A stretch of DNA of 64,000 nucleotides from Pseudaquabacterium terrae (GTDB taxonomy: Bacteria; Pseudomonadota; Gammaproteobacteria; Burkholderiales; Burkholderiaceae_C), in assembly GCF_013266755.1 (NCBI RefSeq), contig NZ_JABRWJ010000001.1:434001-498000 (forward strand), read 5' to 3'. The position numbers and the translations under genes were made by a program. Below the pieces are notes generated by a model. That model worked only from the letters and a program-made list of their open reading frames with translations, was not told the DNA's origin and did not search any database. Each line of letters starts with the position of its first letter. The stretch's first letter is position 1. This document shows, one piece after another, positions 26,852 through 36,407 of this stretch.

Positions 26852-28222
26852 ATGAGCAATTCAAGCCACGAAGAGTCTGCCCAGAAGGCTGTCGAGTACT
26901 TTCTTCGCACCGCGTTTGGGGAACAACGGCAAAGTCTGTGGAACGCGCGGACGCTCGAGGCACTGGGCTACATAAGCCAAGCGGCCCACGTTGAGCCTCT
27001 CGTCGGCGGTCGACGAAATGCCAACGGCCATCCGATGGATTGGGTCGCCCCAAGCTTTTGGCATGCCGCAGCGGCATTGCTGGAAGCATGGGCCAGGACA
27101 CGCCTACGTGAAGAAAGCTTGACGCCGGAGTCAGCCAACCAATACTTTGGTGCGCATTGGGTGTTCCGTGGGCAGGCGAACCCCTGGCCGATCCTTCCAA
27201 GCGCGCTGCGGACGCAGTTGTATAGGCAGCACAACCACAATTTCGTGGAAGCTCTGCGGAGCTACGTGGCTACCCACTTGCCTGAAGAAGAGATTGCCGG
27301 CCTGAGCGAATACGCCAATCTTTCGCACTTCAGCAATGCGGCTGCGATGGGGCAACACTATGGACTTCCTACGCATTGGGTCGACTTCACCTTCCACCCG
27401 CTCGTTGCGCTGCACTTCGCAAGTCTGGACGCCAACGCCGCTGCCCCGGCAAACCACCCATTGCCGGGTCACGGCGTCATCTATCGAACCCGTTTCGGGA
27501 AGCTCCAGCGGATGCAGGATGTCGGGCTCATCGATCTGCATCTGGAGTTGCTGCCACCGTGGGTGATGAAGCGCTGGTATCAGCAGTCCGGTTTTCACGT
27601 TTCTTGTCCTGACGAGTCAGAAGATCAGTGGAAGAGCTTCACTGATGAGTGTGAAGCCATCCATTTCCCCAGGCACTACCCCAAGCTGTCGCAGAAAGCC
27701 CATGTCCTCGACGAGGCGTCGATCGCTGGCGCTCTCGCTCCGCCCGATGATCCGTTCTATGCCGTGCAGACCAAGATCGTGCTGCATCGCTGGTATCCGA
27801 GCGAACCATTCATCGAAGATGCGATTGCGGCTATCGTGGGCTGCTGCGCGAAGGACCCGCGCGGGTTCAATGCAGACAGGGCACTGCACGCAGCGCGGAA
27901 GGCCAAGCGAGTTGGCTCCCCGTGGATGAATTCAATGATCGGAGTGCCCCGGACCCGTATTGGCATGATCATGGCCGATCCGATGCGCATCGCGATGCAC
28001 TATCTGTTCGAGGCATCGAGCGTGCACACGCCAGTAGGGGTTCATCTTGATCCCGCTATCGCAATCGCGTTCGGATCCCAGAATCGCCGGCTGTTCGACA
28101 CGCTGGCCGACCTCTCCCAGAGCGTTGATCTGTTCGGGCTTCCACTGATGTGTGACTTGGTGGCCGAAGCAGCCGATCGCTGGAATGACTGGGTAGACCG
28201 GCGATCGACCACGAACTGCTGA
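26852..28222 (+). CDS. FRG domain-containing protein
   Basis: A 456-residue protein with the FRG signature: WVFRGQ (103-108) and PSALR, then GQHYGLPTHWVDFT (167-180) and HPLVALHFA (182-190). FRG domains occur in phage-defence and toxin contexts and have been linked to ADP-ribosyltransferase-like folds, but their chemistry is poorly defined. The C-terminal half (260-456) is unassigned and includes a helical region with CCAKDPRGFNADRALHAARKAKR. Two 60-base stretches I counted have 57% and 60% GC, against 80% in one stretch of the CHAT gene, which suggests a different origin. It has a strong ribosome site (GGAGGAG, about eight bases upstream) and follows SIR2 by 36 bases. Confidence 0.83.
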   Translation: MSNSSHEESAQKAVEYFLRTAFGEQRQSLWNARTLEALGYISQAAHVEPLVGGRRNANGHPMDWVAPSFWHAAAALLEAWARTRLREESLTPESANQYFGAHWVFRGQANPWPILPSALRTQLYRQHNHNFVEALRSYVATHLPEEEIAGLSEYANLSHFSNAAAMGQHYGLPTHWVDFTFHPLVALHFASLDANAAAPANHPLPGHGVIYRTRFGKLQRMQDVGLIDLHLELLPPWVMKRWYQQSGFHVSCPDESEDQWKSFTDECEAIHFPRHYPKLSQKAHVLDEASIAGALAPPDDPFYAVQTKIVLHRWYPSEPFIEDAIAAIVGCCAKDPRGFNADRALHAARKAKRVGSPWMNSMIGVPRTRIGMIMADPMRIAMHYLFEASSVHTPVGVHLDPAIAIAFGSQNRRLFDTLADLSQSVDLFGLPLMCDLVAEAADRWNDWVDRRSTTNC

Positions 28223-28246
28223 TCGCGACGTCGTCGTCTTCCTGGT

Positions 28247-28261
28247 CCAGGCGTCGCCTGG
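28247..28261. repeat. short inverted repeat after the FRG gene
   Basis: CCAGGCG-T-CGCCTGG lies 25 bases after the FRG stop. It could fold as a five-base stem with a five-base loop. No T-run follows, so it is at most a weak terminator. The remainder of the gap to 28375 shows nothing recognisable. Confidence 0.28.
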
Positions 28262-28374
28262 CTCAGGCGATCCGCCGTCCAGTAAACCCATCGTGGTCGA
28301 TACGGCATTGCACGATTCACAACAATCGGCGCAGCGGTTAGCCTGACGACGCGTCCTGCACCGGGAGTGGAGCG

Positions 28375-29472
28375 ATGAAGCGAGTTGCCATGGGCCTGCT
28401 GGCCCTCGTGTTGGCCCTGGCCGCGTACCTGAGCTTGTGGCCCGTGCCGGTGGAGCCGGTGGCCTGGAATGCGCCCGCGGCGCCCGGCTACACCGGCGTG
28501 CACGCCGTCAACAGCCGGCTGGCCGGGCTGAACCTCATCGCGCTGGGTGACGAGGCCGGCCCCGAACACGTCGTGCTGGGGCGCGACGGCAAGCTCTACG
28601 CGGCCGTGGCCAGCGGCCGCGTGCTGCGCATGAACCCCGACGGGACCGGTCAGGAAGTCTTCGCCACCACCGGCGGACGCGTGCTGGGCTTTGCCTTCGA
28701 CGCCGCGGGCCGACTGATCGCCGCCGACGCGGTGAAGGGGCTGCTCGCGATCGGCACCGACCGCCAGGTCACGGTGCTCACCGACAAGGTGGACGGCGAC
28801 GCCATCCGTTATGCCGACGCGGTGGTCGTGGCGCGCAACGGCAAGATCTATTTCAGCGATGCGTCGACCCGCTTTGCGCCGGCTTCATGGGGCGGCACCT
28901 ACGAAGCGGCGGTACTGGACATCATCGAGCAGCGCTCGACCGGCCGCATCCTGGAATACGACCCGGCCACCCGCGCCACGCGCGTGGTGGTGCGCGGCCT
29001 GAGCTTCGGCAACGGCGTGGCGCTGAGCGAGGACGAGCAGACCCTGTTCGTCGCCGAGACCGGCAAGTACCGCGTCTGGAAAGTGGCCGTGGCCGCGGAC
29101 CGGCTCGACGTGGCGCAAGGCTCGCCGCAAGCCACTGTCCTGCTCGACAACCTGCCCGGTTTCCCCGACAACCTGATGCGCGGCCAGGACGGGCGCATCT
29201 GGCTCGGCTTCTCGGGACCGCGCAGCCCGAACGTGGACAGCCTGGCCGGCAAGCCCTTCATGCGCTCACTCACGCTGCGCCTGCCGCGCGCGATGTGGCC
29301 GGTCCCGAAGCCCTATGGCCATGTCATCGCCTTCACCGAAGACGGGCGTGTGGTCGCCGACCTTCAGGACGCCACCGGCACCTATCCGGAGACCACGGGG
29401 GTGACCGAAACGGCTGATCGCTTGTACGTGCAGAACCTGCACTTGAAGGTGCTGGGGTGGAAGGCGCGGTGA
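28375..29472 (+). CDS. SMP-30/strictosidine synthase-like beta-propeller protein
   Basis: A 365-residue protein with an N-terminal signal or anchor (MGLLALVLALAAYLSLW). A six-bladed beta-propeller of the SMP-30/gluconolactonase/strictosidine synthase-like type follows. Landmarks are GPEHVVLGRDGKLYAA, GLAFD-like GFAFDAAGRLIAAD, NGKIYFSDAS, and GLSFGNGVALSEDEQTLFVAET, the last being the most conserved blade. It ends with LYVQNLHLKVLGW. Family members are lactonases or bind small molecules; the substrate is unknown. It is separated from the FRG gene by 152 bases and probably not part of that cluster. Confidence 0.82.
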   Translation: MKRVAMGLLALVLALAAYLSLWPVPVEPVAWNAPAAPGYTGVHAVNSRLAGLNLIALGDEAGPEHVVLGRDGKLYAAVASGRVLRMNPDGTGQEVFATTGGRVLGFAFDAAGRLIAADAVKGLLAIGTDRQVTVLTDKVDGDAIRYADAVVVARNGKIYFSDASTRFAPASWGGTYEAAVLDIIEQRSTGRILEYDPATRATRVVVRGLSFGNGVALSEDEQTLFVAETGKYRVWKVAVAADRLDVAQGSPQATVLLDNLPGFPDNLMRGQDGRIWLGFSGPRSPNVDSLAGKPFMRSLTLRLPRAMWPVPKPYGHVIAFTEDGRVVADLQDATGTYPETTGVTETADRLYVQNLHLKVLGWKAR

Positions 29473-29556
29473 CGAAGCAGGGCGCGTGCCCTTGGGCCCG
29501 CCGGCAAGGTTTCTCCGCTTCCCCTACCATGCGCGCCTTTCCACTGACAGCCGCGC

Positions 29557-30516
29557 ATGCCAACATCCCCTGACAGCGCCAGTGCGGTCTCGATCCGGGG
29601 CCTCACCAAGACCTACGCCACCGGCTTCCAGGCACTCCAGCGGGTGGACCTCGACATCCGGCGCGGCGAGATCTTCGCGCTGCTCGGGCCGAACGGCGCC
29701 GGCAAGACCACGCTGATCTCCATCGTGTGCGGCATCGTCACCGCCAGCCGCGGCAGCGTGACCGTTGCCGGCCACGACATCGGCCGCGACTGGCGCACCA
29801 CCCGCTCGAAGATCGGCCTCGTGCCGCAGGAGCTCGCCACCGACGCGTTCGAGACCGTGTGGTCCACCGTGAACTTCAGCCGCGGGCTCTTCGGCAAGGC
29901 GCCGAACCCGGCGCTGATCGAGCAGGTGCTGCGCGACCTGTCGCTGTGGGAAAAGCGGCACAGCGAGATCAGGGAGCTGTCGGGCGGCATGAAGCGCCGC
30001 GTGATGATCGCCAAGGCGCTGTCGCACGAGCCCGAGATCCTGTTCCTGGACGAACCCACCGCGGGCGTCGACGTGGAGCTGCGCCGCGACATGTGGGAGA
30101 TGGTTCGCGGGCTGCGCGAGCGCGGCGTGACCATCATCCTCACCACCCACTACATCGACGAAGCCGAGGAGATGGCCGACCGCATCGGTGTCATCAGCAA
30201 GGGCGAGGTCATCCTGGTGGAGGAGAAGACGGCGCTGATGAGCAAGCTCGGCAAGAAGCAGCTCACCATCGAGCTCGACGCGCCGCTCGAGGCCATCCCG
30301 CACGAGCTCGCCGCGTGGAACCTCGTGCTCAAGCCGGGCGGCCACACGCTGCAGTGCGAGTTCGACGCCTCCGATCGCAACGCCGGCGTGGCGACGGTGC
30401 TCAAACGCCTGGCCGAGCTGGGCATCGGCTACAAGGACGTGAACACGCAGCAGAGCTCGCTCGAGGACATCTTCGTGAGCCTGGTGCATGACCGTCAGGC
30501 GGAGACGGCGGCATGA
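29557..30516 (+). CDS. ABC-2 type transporter ATP-binding protein (YadG-like)
   Basis: A 319-residue ATPase with Walker [10 protein letters not shown] (about 48-56), signature LSGGMKRRV, Walker [13 protein letters not shown] and the switch [13 protein letters not shown]-terminal extension follows the nucleotide-binding domain, as in YadG/DrrA-type exporters. Length and wording fit YadG-type proteins. The permease follows after 58 bases. Confidence 0.9.
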   Translation: MPTSPDSASAVSIRGLTKTYATGFQALQRVDLDIRRGEIFALLGPNGAGKTTLISIVCGIVTASRGSVTVAGHDIGRDWRTTRSKIGLVPQELATDAFETVWSTVNFSRGLFGKAPNPALIEQVLRDLSLWEKRHSEIRELSGGMKRRVMIAKALSHEPEILFLDEPTAGVDVELRRDMWEMVRGLRERGVTIILTTHYIDEAEEMADRIGVISKGEVILVEEKTALMSKLGKKQLTIELDAPLEAIPHELAAWNLVLKPGGHTLQCEFDASDRNAGVATVLKRLAELGIGYKDVNTQQSSLEDIFVSLVHDRQAETAA

Positions 30517-30574
30517 GCCCGCCCGGCCGTTCCGAAGGGCTCATCCCGCAGCGCGCAGCGCGGAGGGTATTGCA

Positions 30575-31348
30575 ATGAGCGGAGCCTTCAACCGGTTCAG
30601 CGTCTGGGCCATCTACCGCTTCGAGATGGCCCGCTTCCTGCGCACCATCGGCCAGAGCATCGTCGCGCCCGTCATCACCACCTCGCTGTACTTCGTGGTG
30701 TTCGGCGCGGCCATCGGCTCGCGCATGCAGGACGTCAACGGCGTGGCCTACGGCGCCTTCATCGTGCCGGGGCTCATCATGCTGTCGCTCTTCACGCAGA
30801 GCCTGTCGAACGCCTCCTTCGGCATCTATTTCCCGCGCTTCACGGGCACGATCTACGAGATCCTCTCGGCACCGGTCTCGTCCTTCGAGCTGGTGGTGGC
30901 GTATGTGGGCGCAGCAGCCAGCAAGTCCATCATCCTCGGCCTCGTGATCCTGCTCACCGCCGCGTTCTTCGTCCCGCTGCACATCGCGCATCCGGTGTGG
31001 ATGGTCGCCTTCCTCGTGCTCACCGCCGTGACCTTCAGCCTCTTCGGCTTCATCATCGGCATCTGGGCCAAGGGCTTCGAGCAGCTGCAGCTGATCCCGA
31101 TGCTGGTCATCACGCCGCTCACCTTCCTGGGCGGCGCGTTCTACTCGATCGACATGCTGCCGCCGCTGTGGCGCACGGTGACGCTGTTCAATCCTGTCGT
31201 CTACCTGATCGACGGCTTCCGCTGGAGCTTCTTCGACTCAGCCGACGTGGGCGTGGGCTGGAGCCTCGCGGCCTCGAGCGGCTTCCTGCTGCTGTGCATG
31301 GCGGTGGTGACCTGGATGTTCCGCACCGGGTACCGGCTCAAGAACTAG
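30575..31348 (+). CDS. ABC-2 type transporter permease (YadH-like)
   Basis: A 257-residue integral membrane protein with six hydrophobic segments, among them [20 protein letters not shown] and LILMLSLFTQ-like [14 protein letters not shown]. The ABC-2 family segment [16 protein letters not shown] is characteristic. It pairs with the preceding ATPase as a small exporter of unknown substrate. The ATG at 30575 follows GGAGGG. Its stop overlaps the convergent reductase gene by four bases. Confidence 0.88.
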   Translation: MSGAFNRFSVWAIYRFEMARFLRTIGQSIVAPVITTSLYFVVFGAAIGSRMQDVNGVAYGAFIVPGLIMLSLFTQSLSNASFGIYFPRFTGTIYEILSAPVSSFELVVAYVGAAASKSIILGLVILLTAAFFVPLHIAHPVWMVAFLVLTAVTFSLFGFIIGIWAKGFEQLQLIPMLVITPLTFLGGAFYSIDMLPPLWRTVTLFNPVVYLIDGFRWSFFDSADVGVGWSLAASSGFLLLCMAVVTWMFRTGYRLKN

Positions 31349-31917
31349 CAGGCGTAGTGCAGGTGCACGGTGTCCGAACCGTGCAACCGCTGCTGGCCCA
31401 GCAGCTTGAACGGCCGTGCAGCGGCGGCCTGGAAGGCCGGCACCCCTGCGCCCAGCAGCACGTTGCCCACCAGCAGGTGCAACTCGTCGACGAGGCCGTG
31501 CGCCAACAGGTCGCTCGCCAGCACCGGGCTGCCATAGATCAGCAGGTCACGGTCCTCCCGGGCCTTCAGCTGGCGGATGCGCGCATGGGCATCGCGGCGG
31601 CGGACATGCTCGGCCTCGCCCCACGGCTCTGCCTGCGCCAGCGTGTCGCTCACCACCAGCTTGCCGGCGTCCTGCACCCGCCGTGCGATCTCGCGCACCG
31701 TCGGCGACATGGCCGCATCGTCCTGAGCCACGTTCGGCCAAAAGGAGCGGAACATGCAGAACGTGGTGCGCCCGAAGAGCAGCGTGCCGGCGTGGCGCAG
31801 GCGCTCGAGGTTGTGGGCGTCGAACGCCGCGTCCATTGGCATGCCGGCCAGCTGGCCGCCGGGACCGGCGCAGTGGCCATCGAGTGAAATGAGGGTGCTG
31901 ATGACGAGCCTGGCCAT
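31345..31917 (-). CDS. RibD C-terminal/dihydrofolate reductase family protein
   Basis: A 190-residue protein with the DHFR-like fold. It shows [15 protein letters not shown] at the start, [11 protein letters not shown] near residue 45, and [26 protein letters not shown] near 120-145, the NADPH-binding and family signature region. Proteins of this group are pyrimidine-reductase-like and mostly uncharacterised. I chose the ATG at 31917 because homology begins there. It lies 78 bases downstream of the ECF sigma factor on the same strand and may be transcribed with it. Confidence 0.82.
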   Translation of the reverse strand: MARLVISTLISLDGHCAGPGGQLAGMPMDAAFDAHNLERLRHAGTLLFGRTTFCMFRSFWPNVAQDDAAMSPTVREIARRVQDAGKLVVSDTLAQAEPWGEAEHVRRRDAHARIRQLKAREDRDLLIYGSPVLASDLLAHGLVDELHLLVGNVLLGAGVPAFQAAAARPFKLLGQQRLHGSDTVHLHYAC

Positions 31918-31995
31918 GGGTTCTCCTGAAATGGATGCGCGCCGGCCGCAGATTCGGCCGGCGTCATTCACTTGGAGACAGGGCAACGCCAAAAC

Positions 31996-33024
31996 TCATC
32001 GGTCCGGCGCGGCGATCTCCATCGGCAGACCGAAACGCTGGTGCACGGCGGGGTCCAGGAAGCTGTGCAGACCGCCGATGCGCCCTGCCCGCAGGCTCAG
32101 CAGCGTGATCCCGCCCAGGCGGAAGCGGTCGTCGCCGGCCGCCCGCAGGTAGCAGGCATAACCGACCTGGCCGTTCGCCCGCAGGGGCCGCAGGATCCAC
32201 GGCGTCTGAAACACCCGCTCGGTGAGGAACCGGGCGACCGCCGCGCGGCCGTCGAACCAGGCGGGCAGCGGTGGCATGGTGAAGCGCGCATCCTCGGTGA
32301 GCAGCGCGACGAGCCCTGGCACGTCGCGCGCATCCCAGGCGCGCGCGAACGCGCCGAGCAGCCGTTCGAGGCCCTCGGTGCCCAGCGCTTGCAGCTCTGC
32401 CGCCTGCGACACCGCGGGCAACTTCTCGGCCACGGTCTTCTGCGCGCGCTGCAGCGCGCTGTTCACCGATGCTGTGCTCGTCTCCAGCGCCTCGGCGGTC
32501 TCGGCGGCGGTGTATTCGAGCACCTCGCGCATCAACAGCACCGCGCGCTGCGCGCCGGGCAGGTGCTGCAGGGCGGCGACGAAGGCCAGCGCCACGCGCT
32601 CGCGCCGCTGCAGCGCCGCGGCCGGGTCCTCGACCGCCTCGTCCGCGAGGCCGTCGTCATCGGGCAGCGGCTCGATCCACACCGGCCCGGGCACCGGCGC
32701 GCCGAGCTCGGCGGTCTGCTCGAACGCAGGGCCGTACTCCGACGAGACGAGGCGGCGCGGCCGTTGCGAGATCAGCCGCAGGCACACGTTCGTGCCGATG
32801 CGGTACAGCCAGGTGCCGAGCGCGCTGCGGCCTTCGAACGACGCCAGCGCACGCCAGGCGGCGAGCAGCGTCTCCTGCAAGGCATCGTCGGCATCGTGTG
32901 GCGAACCCAGCATGCGGTAGCAGTGCGTGTGGAGACGGCGGCGGTGGGGCGCGACGAGGGCGTCGAACGCGGCGCTGTCGCCGGCCTGGGCGCGGGCGAG
33001 GAGGTCGGGGTCGGTGGCAGACAT
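31996..33024 (-). CDS. ECF-type RNA polymerase sigma factor with SnoaL-like C-terminal domain
   Basis: A 342-residue protein. Sigma region 2 is at residues 10-85 (HCYRMLGSPHDADDALQETLLAAWRAL) and region 4 at about 145-200 (LPGAQRAVLLMREVLEYTAAETAEAL, STASVNSALQRAQ). A SnoaL/NTF2-like domain of about 130 residues follows (FARAWDARDVPGLVALLTEDARFTMPP). This three-part layout belongs to large ECF subfamilies in which the C-terminal domain modulates activity in place of an anti-sigma factor. No anti-sigma gene is adjacent. Confidence 0.9.
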   Translation of the reverse strand: MSATDPDLLARAQAGDSAAFDALVAPHRRRLHTHCYRMLGSPHDADDALQETLLAAWRALASFEGRSALGTWLYRIGTNVCLRLISQRPRRLVSSEYGPAFEQTAELGAPVPGPVWIEPLPDDDGLADEAVEDPAAALQRRERVALAFVAALQHLPGAQRAVLLMREVLEYTAAETAEALETSTASVNSALQRAQKTVAEKLPAVSQAAELQALGTEGLERLLGAFARAWDARDVPGLVALLTEDARFTMPPLPAWFDGRAAVARFLTERVFQTPWILRPLRANGQVGYACYLRAAGDDRFRLGGITLLSLRAGRIGGLHSFLDPAVHQRFGLPMEIAAPDR

Positions 33025-33135
33025 GGGGCGATTCTGCTGGGCGGCCGGCGTGGGCCAGCAACCCGGCGATAGCGGCCAAAAAGTGCGTCAGCCGGCATGC
33101 GCCGCCACGTCGCCATCGCGAGAGCGTCGACGGCT

Positions 33136-34275
33136 TCAGGCCGTCGCAGTCGCTTCCGGCAGCGTGACCACCCGGTTGCGGCCCTGTGACTTGGCCTCGT
33201 ACATCGCGCGGTCGGCACGGTCGATCAAGGCATCGACGGACTCGGGCGGCAGGTAGTCGGTCAGCCCGATCGACACCGTAAAGGTCAGAGCCTGGCCGCC
33301 AGGTGTCGTCACGACCGCGGCAGCCACACACTCATGCAGTCGGGCCGCCCCCTGGGCCGCTTCGTGTGCGGTGCTGCGGGGGTAGATGACGAGAAACTCC
33401 TCGCCGCCCCAGCGTCCGACGGTGTCGGTGCTGCGCATCGCCGCGCCGGCCTGCTTTGCAAAGGCGCGCAGCACGCTGTCGCCTACCGCGTGGCCATGGG
33501 TGTCGTTGATGCGCTTGAAGTGGTCGAGGTCGACCAGCGCCACCGCGAAGGAGTCGCCCGCGCGCTGGCAGGCCATGCGCTGCTGCGCCAGCAGCTCGTT
33601 CATGTGGCGTCGGTTGAACAGCCCGGTGAGCTCGTCGCGCGAGGCCAGCTCGGCCAGCGCGCGGGTATTGGCGAGGTTCGCTTCATCGGCTCGGCGCTTC
33701 TCCAGCACAAGCGCATCCTTGCGCCGGCTCAGTTCGATCGACAAGCGGTACATGACCACCCCCAGCACGAGGGGATAGCTCAGGAGGAAGGGCACGCACA
33801 ACAGCACGGTCAGGAAGCTCGTTTCAGGCCGGAACTTCAGCCCCACAGTCAGGAGCGCAACGCCGGCGCCCGCCACATGAGCGACAGCGCCCTTCCCGAG
33901 GAACCTGGCGCCGCCTGACGCAATGTTGTTCATCGCGAGTGCGCCGAGGAGCAATACGCTGGGCAGGACGTTGAAGGCCATCGCCACGGCCCAGAAGCCC
34001 CCCGCGAACGAGTCCACCAGGAGGTTTCGGCCTTCCGCCGCGAAGGGTGAGACTGAGCGGATGCTGATCTGATACGCGATGTGCGGCCAAGCGCAGCAGT
34101 AGGCGATCATGACGACCCAGACCCAGGGTGGCGCGTCCGCCTGGTACAGCCCGGCTCCTGCGCACAGTGCACCGATGCCCAGCCCGACGAAGCGCGGCAG
34201 ATAGACCCGACGGGCGAGCCCGAAGCCACGCGACGATGTGCCAATGGGAGGCAGGGCGCGTTCAGTCGTGTCCAT
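33136..34275 (-). CDS. MASE2-GGDEF diguanylate cyclase
   Basis: A 379-residue membrane-bound cyclase. The N-terminal half is a MASE2-type sensor: YLPRFVGLGIGALCAGAG, WVWVVMIAYCCAWPHIAY and further hydrophobic helices to about residue 200. A short coiled linker leads to the GGDEF domain, with DELTGLFNRRH and active site GGEEF at 290-294. The RSTD tetrad ends five residues earlier, forming an intact RxxD inhibitory site. The protein should make c-di-GMP and be subject to product inhibition. It is transcribed alone. Confidence 0.9.
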   Translation of the reverse strand: MDTTERALPPIGTSSRGFGLARRVYLPRFVGLGIGALCAGAGLYQADAPPWVWVVMIAYCCAWPHIAYQISIRSVSPFAAEGRNLLVDSFAGGFWAVAMAFNVLPSVLLLGALAMNNIASGGARFLGKGAVAHVAGAGVALLTVGLKFRPETSFLTVLLCVPFLLSYPLVLGVVMYRLSIELSRRKDALVLEKRRADEANLANTRALAELASRDELTGLFNRRHMNELLAQQRMACQRAGDSFAVALVDLDHFKRINDTHGHAVGDSVLRAFAKQAGAAMRSTDTVGRWGGEEFLVIYPRSTAHEAAQGAARLHECVAAAVVTTPGGQALTFTVSIGLTDYLPPESVDALIDRADRAMYEAKSQGRNRVVTLPEATATA

Positions 34276-34538
34276 GGTTTCCCCCGGGGAGACACCCCGG
34301 CCCATTCGGTGCGCCGTCCTGCATGAGCAGCCCCTGCCAATGAGTCGCCCGGGCCCGGGCTGACGCGGCCGTTGTTACCTGGCCTGGCGCCTTGTCTCCC
34401 CAGGCACGATTCCTGTGCCTCTTGCCTCTTCGCAGGGTTATCGGCGCGCGATGGGCATGCTTGAGTTCGAAGACATGTTCGAAAAGTTGTTGACTTCGAT
34501 GGTGGCGTACTTGGCTGCCGACGACGGCGACAGAGGCG

Positions 34539-35819
34539 TCAGCCGCCGAACCACTTGGCGGGCACGGTGACCAGCGACGGGAACAGGACCATCAGGAACA
34601 TCACCGCCAGTTCGGCCAGCATGAACGGCATCACGCCCTTGGTGACGTCGTCGATCTTCATGCGGCCCACGCCGGCGACCACGTTGAGCACGGTGCCCAC
34701 CGGCGGCGTGATGAGGCCGATCGAGTTGTTGATGATGAACAGCACGCCGAAGTAGACCGGGTCGATGCCGGCGGCCTTGACCACCGGCATCAGCACCGGC
34801 GTCAGGATCAGGATGGTCGGCGTCATGTCCATTGCCGTGCCGACGACCATCACCAGCACCATGATGGCGATCAGCAGCAGCGTCGGGTTGCCCATGAAGG
34901 GCTCGAGCAGGCCGATCACCTTGCTCGGCAGGTCGGCCACCGTGATCAGCCACGCCGACACCATCGCCGCGGCGATGAGCAGCATGATCACCGAGGTGGT
35001 CTTGGCGGCGGTGACGAAGATGGCGTGAAGCTGCGACAGCTTCAGCTCGCGGTAGACGACGGTCGAGACGAACAGCGCGTAGACCGCGGCGACGACGGCG
35101 GCCTCGGTCGGCGTGAACACGCCGGCGCGCAGGCCGACCAGGATGATCACCGGCAGCATCAGCGCCCACGTCGACTGGCGCAACGCAGTCAGCACTTCGG
35201 CGCGTGACTTGCGCGGCGGCGGGGTGATCTGCTCGCGCCGGCCCAGCCACCACCAGGTGAACCACAGCGATGCGCCGATCAACAGGCCCGGGAAGATGCC
35301 GGCCAGGAACAGCTTGGTGATCGACACGTTGGCCGCGACGCCGAAGATCACGAAGCCGATCGACGGCGGGATGACCGGCCCGATGATCCCCGACGCCGCA
35401 ATCAGGCCGCCCGAGCGCGCCTTGTCGTGCCCCGCCTTCACCATCATCGGCAGCAGCAGCGCGGTCAGCGCAGCGGCGTCGGCCACCGCGGAGCCTGACA
35501 GCGCGGACAGCAGCACCGCCGCCATGATCGCGACATAACCCAGTCCGCCTTTGACGTGGCCGATCACCGCGAGGGCCAGGTCGACGATGCGCCGCGACAG
35601 GCCGCCGACGTTCATGATCTCGCCGGCCAGCATGAAGAAGGGAACAGCCAGCAGCGGAAAGCTGTCAGCGCCGTTGACGACGTTCTGCGCCAGGATCTGC
35701 GCATCGAACAGGTCGAGGTGCCACATCAGCGCGACGCCGGTCGCGAGCAGCGCAAAGGCGATCGGGATGCCGAGCGCCATCGCGCCGAGCAAGGCGCCGA
35801 GGAAGATGGCGACGGTCAT
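34539..35819 (-). CDS. dctM: TRAP transporter large permease (DctM)
   Basis: A 426-residue membrane protein of the DctM family with about 12 hydrophobic segments. Examples are GALLGAMALGIPIAFALLATG, LSALSGSAVADAAALTALLLPMM, GPVIPPSIGFVIFGVAANVSITKLFLAGIFPG and NNSIGLITPPVGTVLNVVAGV. It forms the main translocation subunit for a TRAP transporter driven by an ion gradient. The ATG overlaps the DctQ stop by four bases. It is the last gene of the minus-strand operon; the 263 bases beyond it show nothing recognisable. Confidence 0.93.
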   Translation of the reverse strand: MTVAIFLGALLGAMALGIPIAFALLATGVALMWHLDLFDAQILAQNVVNGADSFPLLAVPFFMLAGEIMNVGGLSRRIVDLALAVIGHVKGGLGYVAIMAAVLLSALSGSAVADAAALTALLLPMMVKAGHDKARSGGLIAASGIIGPVIPPSIGFVIFGVAANVSITKLFLAGIFPGLLIGASLWFTWWWLGRREQITPPPRKSRAEVLTALRQSTWALMLPVIILVGLRAGVFTPTEAAVVAAVYALFVSTVVYRELKLSQLHAIFVTAAKTTSVIMLLIAAAMVSAWLITVADLPSKVIGLLEPFMGNPTLLLIAIMVLVMVVGTAMDMTPTILILTPVLMPVVKAAGIDPVYFGVLFIINNSIGLITPPVGTVLNVVAGVGRMKIDDVTKGVMPFMLAELAVMFLMVLFPSLVTVPAKWFGG

Positions 35820-36376
35820 GGCGTGCGCTCCTCGCGCGCCAGCTCGGCCTGCAGCGCTTCGAGCTCGCCCTGCTCCTCGGACTCCTTGACCATCACCAGC
35901 TCCGCCTCGCTGAGCTGACCCGAGACGGCCCGCCACAGGTCGCGCACGATGATCACCGCGGCGGACACGGCGAACACGATCCCCGAGGCGTAGAAGATGG
36001 CGCCCGATGCGCCGGTGACCGGCGCGGCGACGTCCCAGTTGATCTTCGCCTGCTCGAGGCTGCCCTTGAACAGCAGCCACGTGATGAAGAGCATCAACAA
36101 CTGACCGGCGACGAGGCACAGCTTCTTGCCGAGCACCGGCAGGCGCGACACCAGCATGTCGGTGCCCAGGTGAGCGTGCTCCTTCATCGCGACGATGGCG
36201 CCGAGGAACGTGAGCCAGACGAAGAGCCAGCGCGAGACTTCCTCCGACACCGTGATGCCGGAGTTGAAGGCGTAGCGCAACACCACGTTGCCGAACACCA
36301 GCACCACCATGACGGCCAGCGCCAGCGCAATGAGCACGCTGAGGGCCTTGCAGTACAGGTCGATGAGGCGTGTCAT
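35816..36376 (-). CDS. dctQ: TRAP transporter small permease (DctQ)
   Basis: A 186-residue protein with four hydrophobic segments. It carries the DctQ signature VTVSEEVSRWLFVWLTFLGA-like stretch ITVSEEVSRWLFVWLTFLG near residues 41-59. A charged, Glu-rich tail of about 30 residues extends past the usual end (VKESEEQGELEALQAELAREE). It lies between DctP (31-base gap) and DctM (ATGA overlap). Confidence 0.9.
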   Translation of the reverse strand: MTRLIDLYCKALSVLIALALAVMVVLVFGNVVLRYAFNSGITVSEEVSRWLFVWLTFLGAIVAMKEHAHLGTDMLVSRLPVLGKKLCLVAGQLLMLFITWLLFKGSLEQAKINWDVAAPVTGASGAIFYASGIVFAVSAAVIIVRDLWRAVSGQLSEAELVMVKESEEQGELEALQAELAREERTP

Positions 36377-36407
36377 GGCGGCTCCCTCTCGGATGACGAG
36401 CCCGGGC

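Noticed and set aside
28375-29472. SMP-30-like gene as a sixth member of the protease-SIR2-FRG cluster
   Set aside because: A 152-base gap with a possible hairpin separates it, it has a signal or membrane anchor, and its base composition matches the general chromosome.
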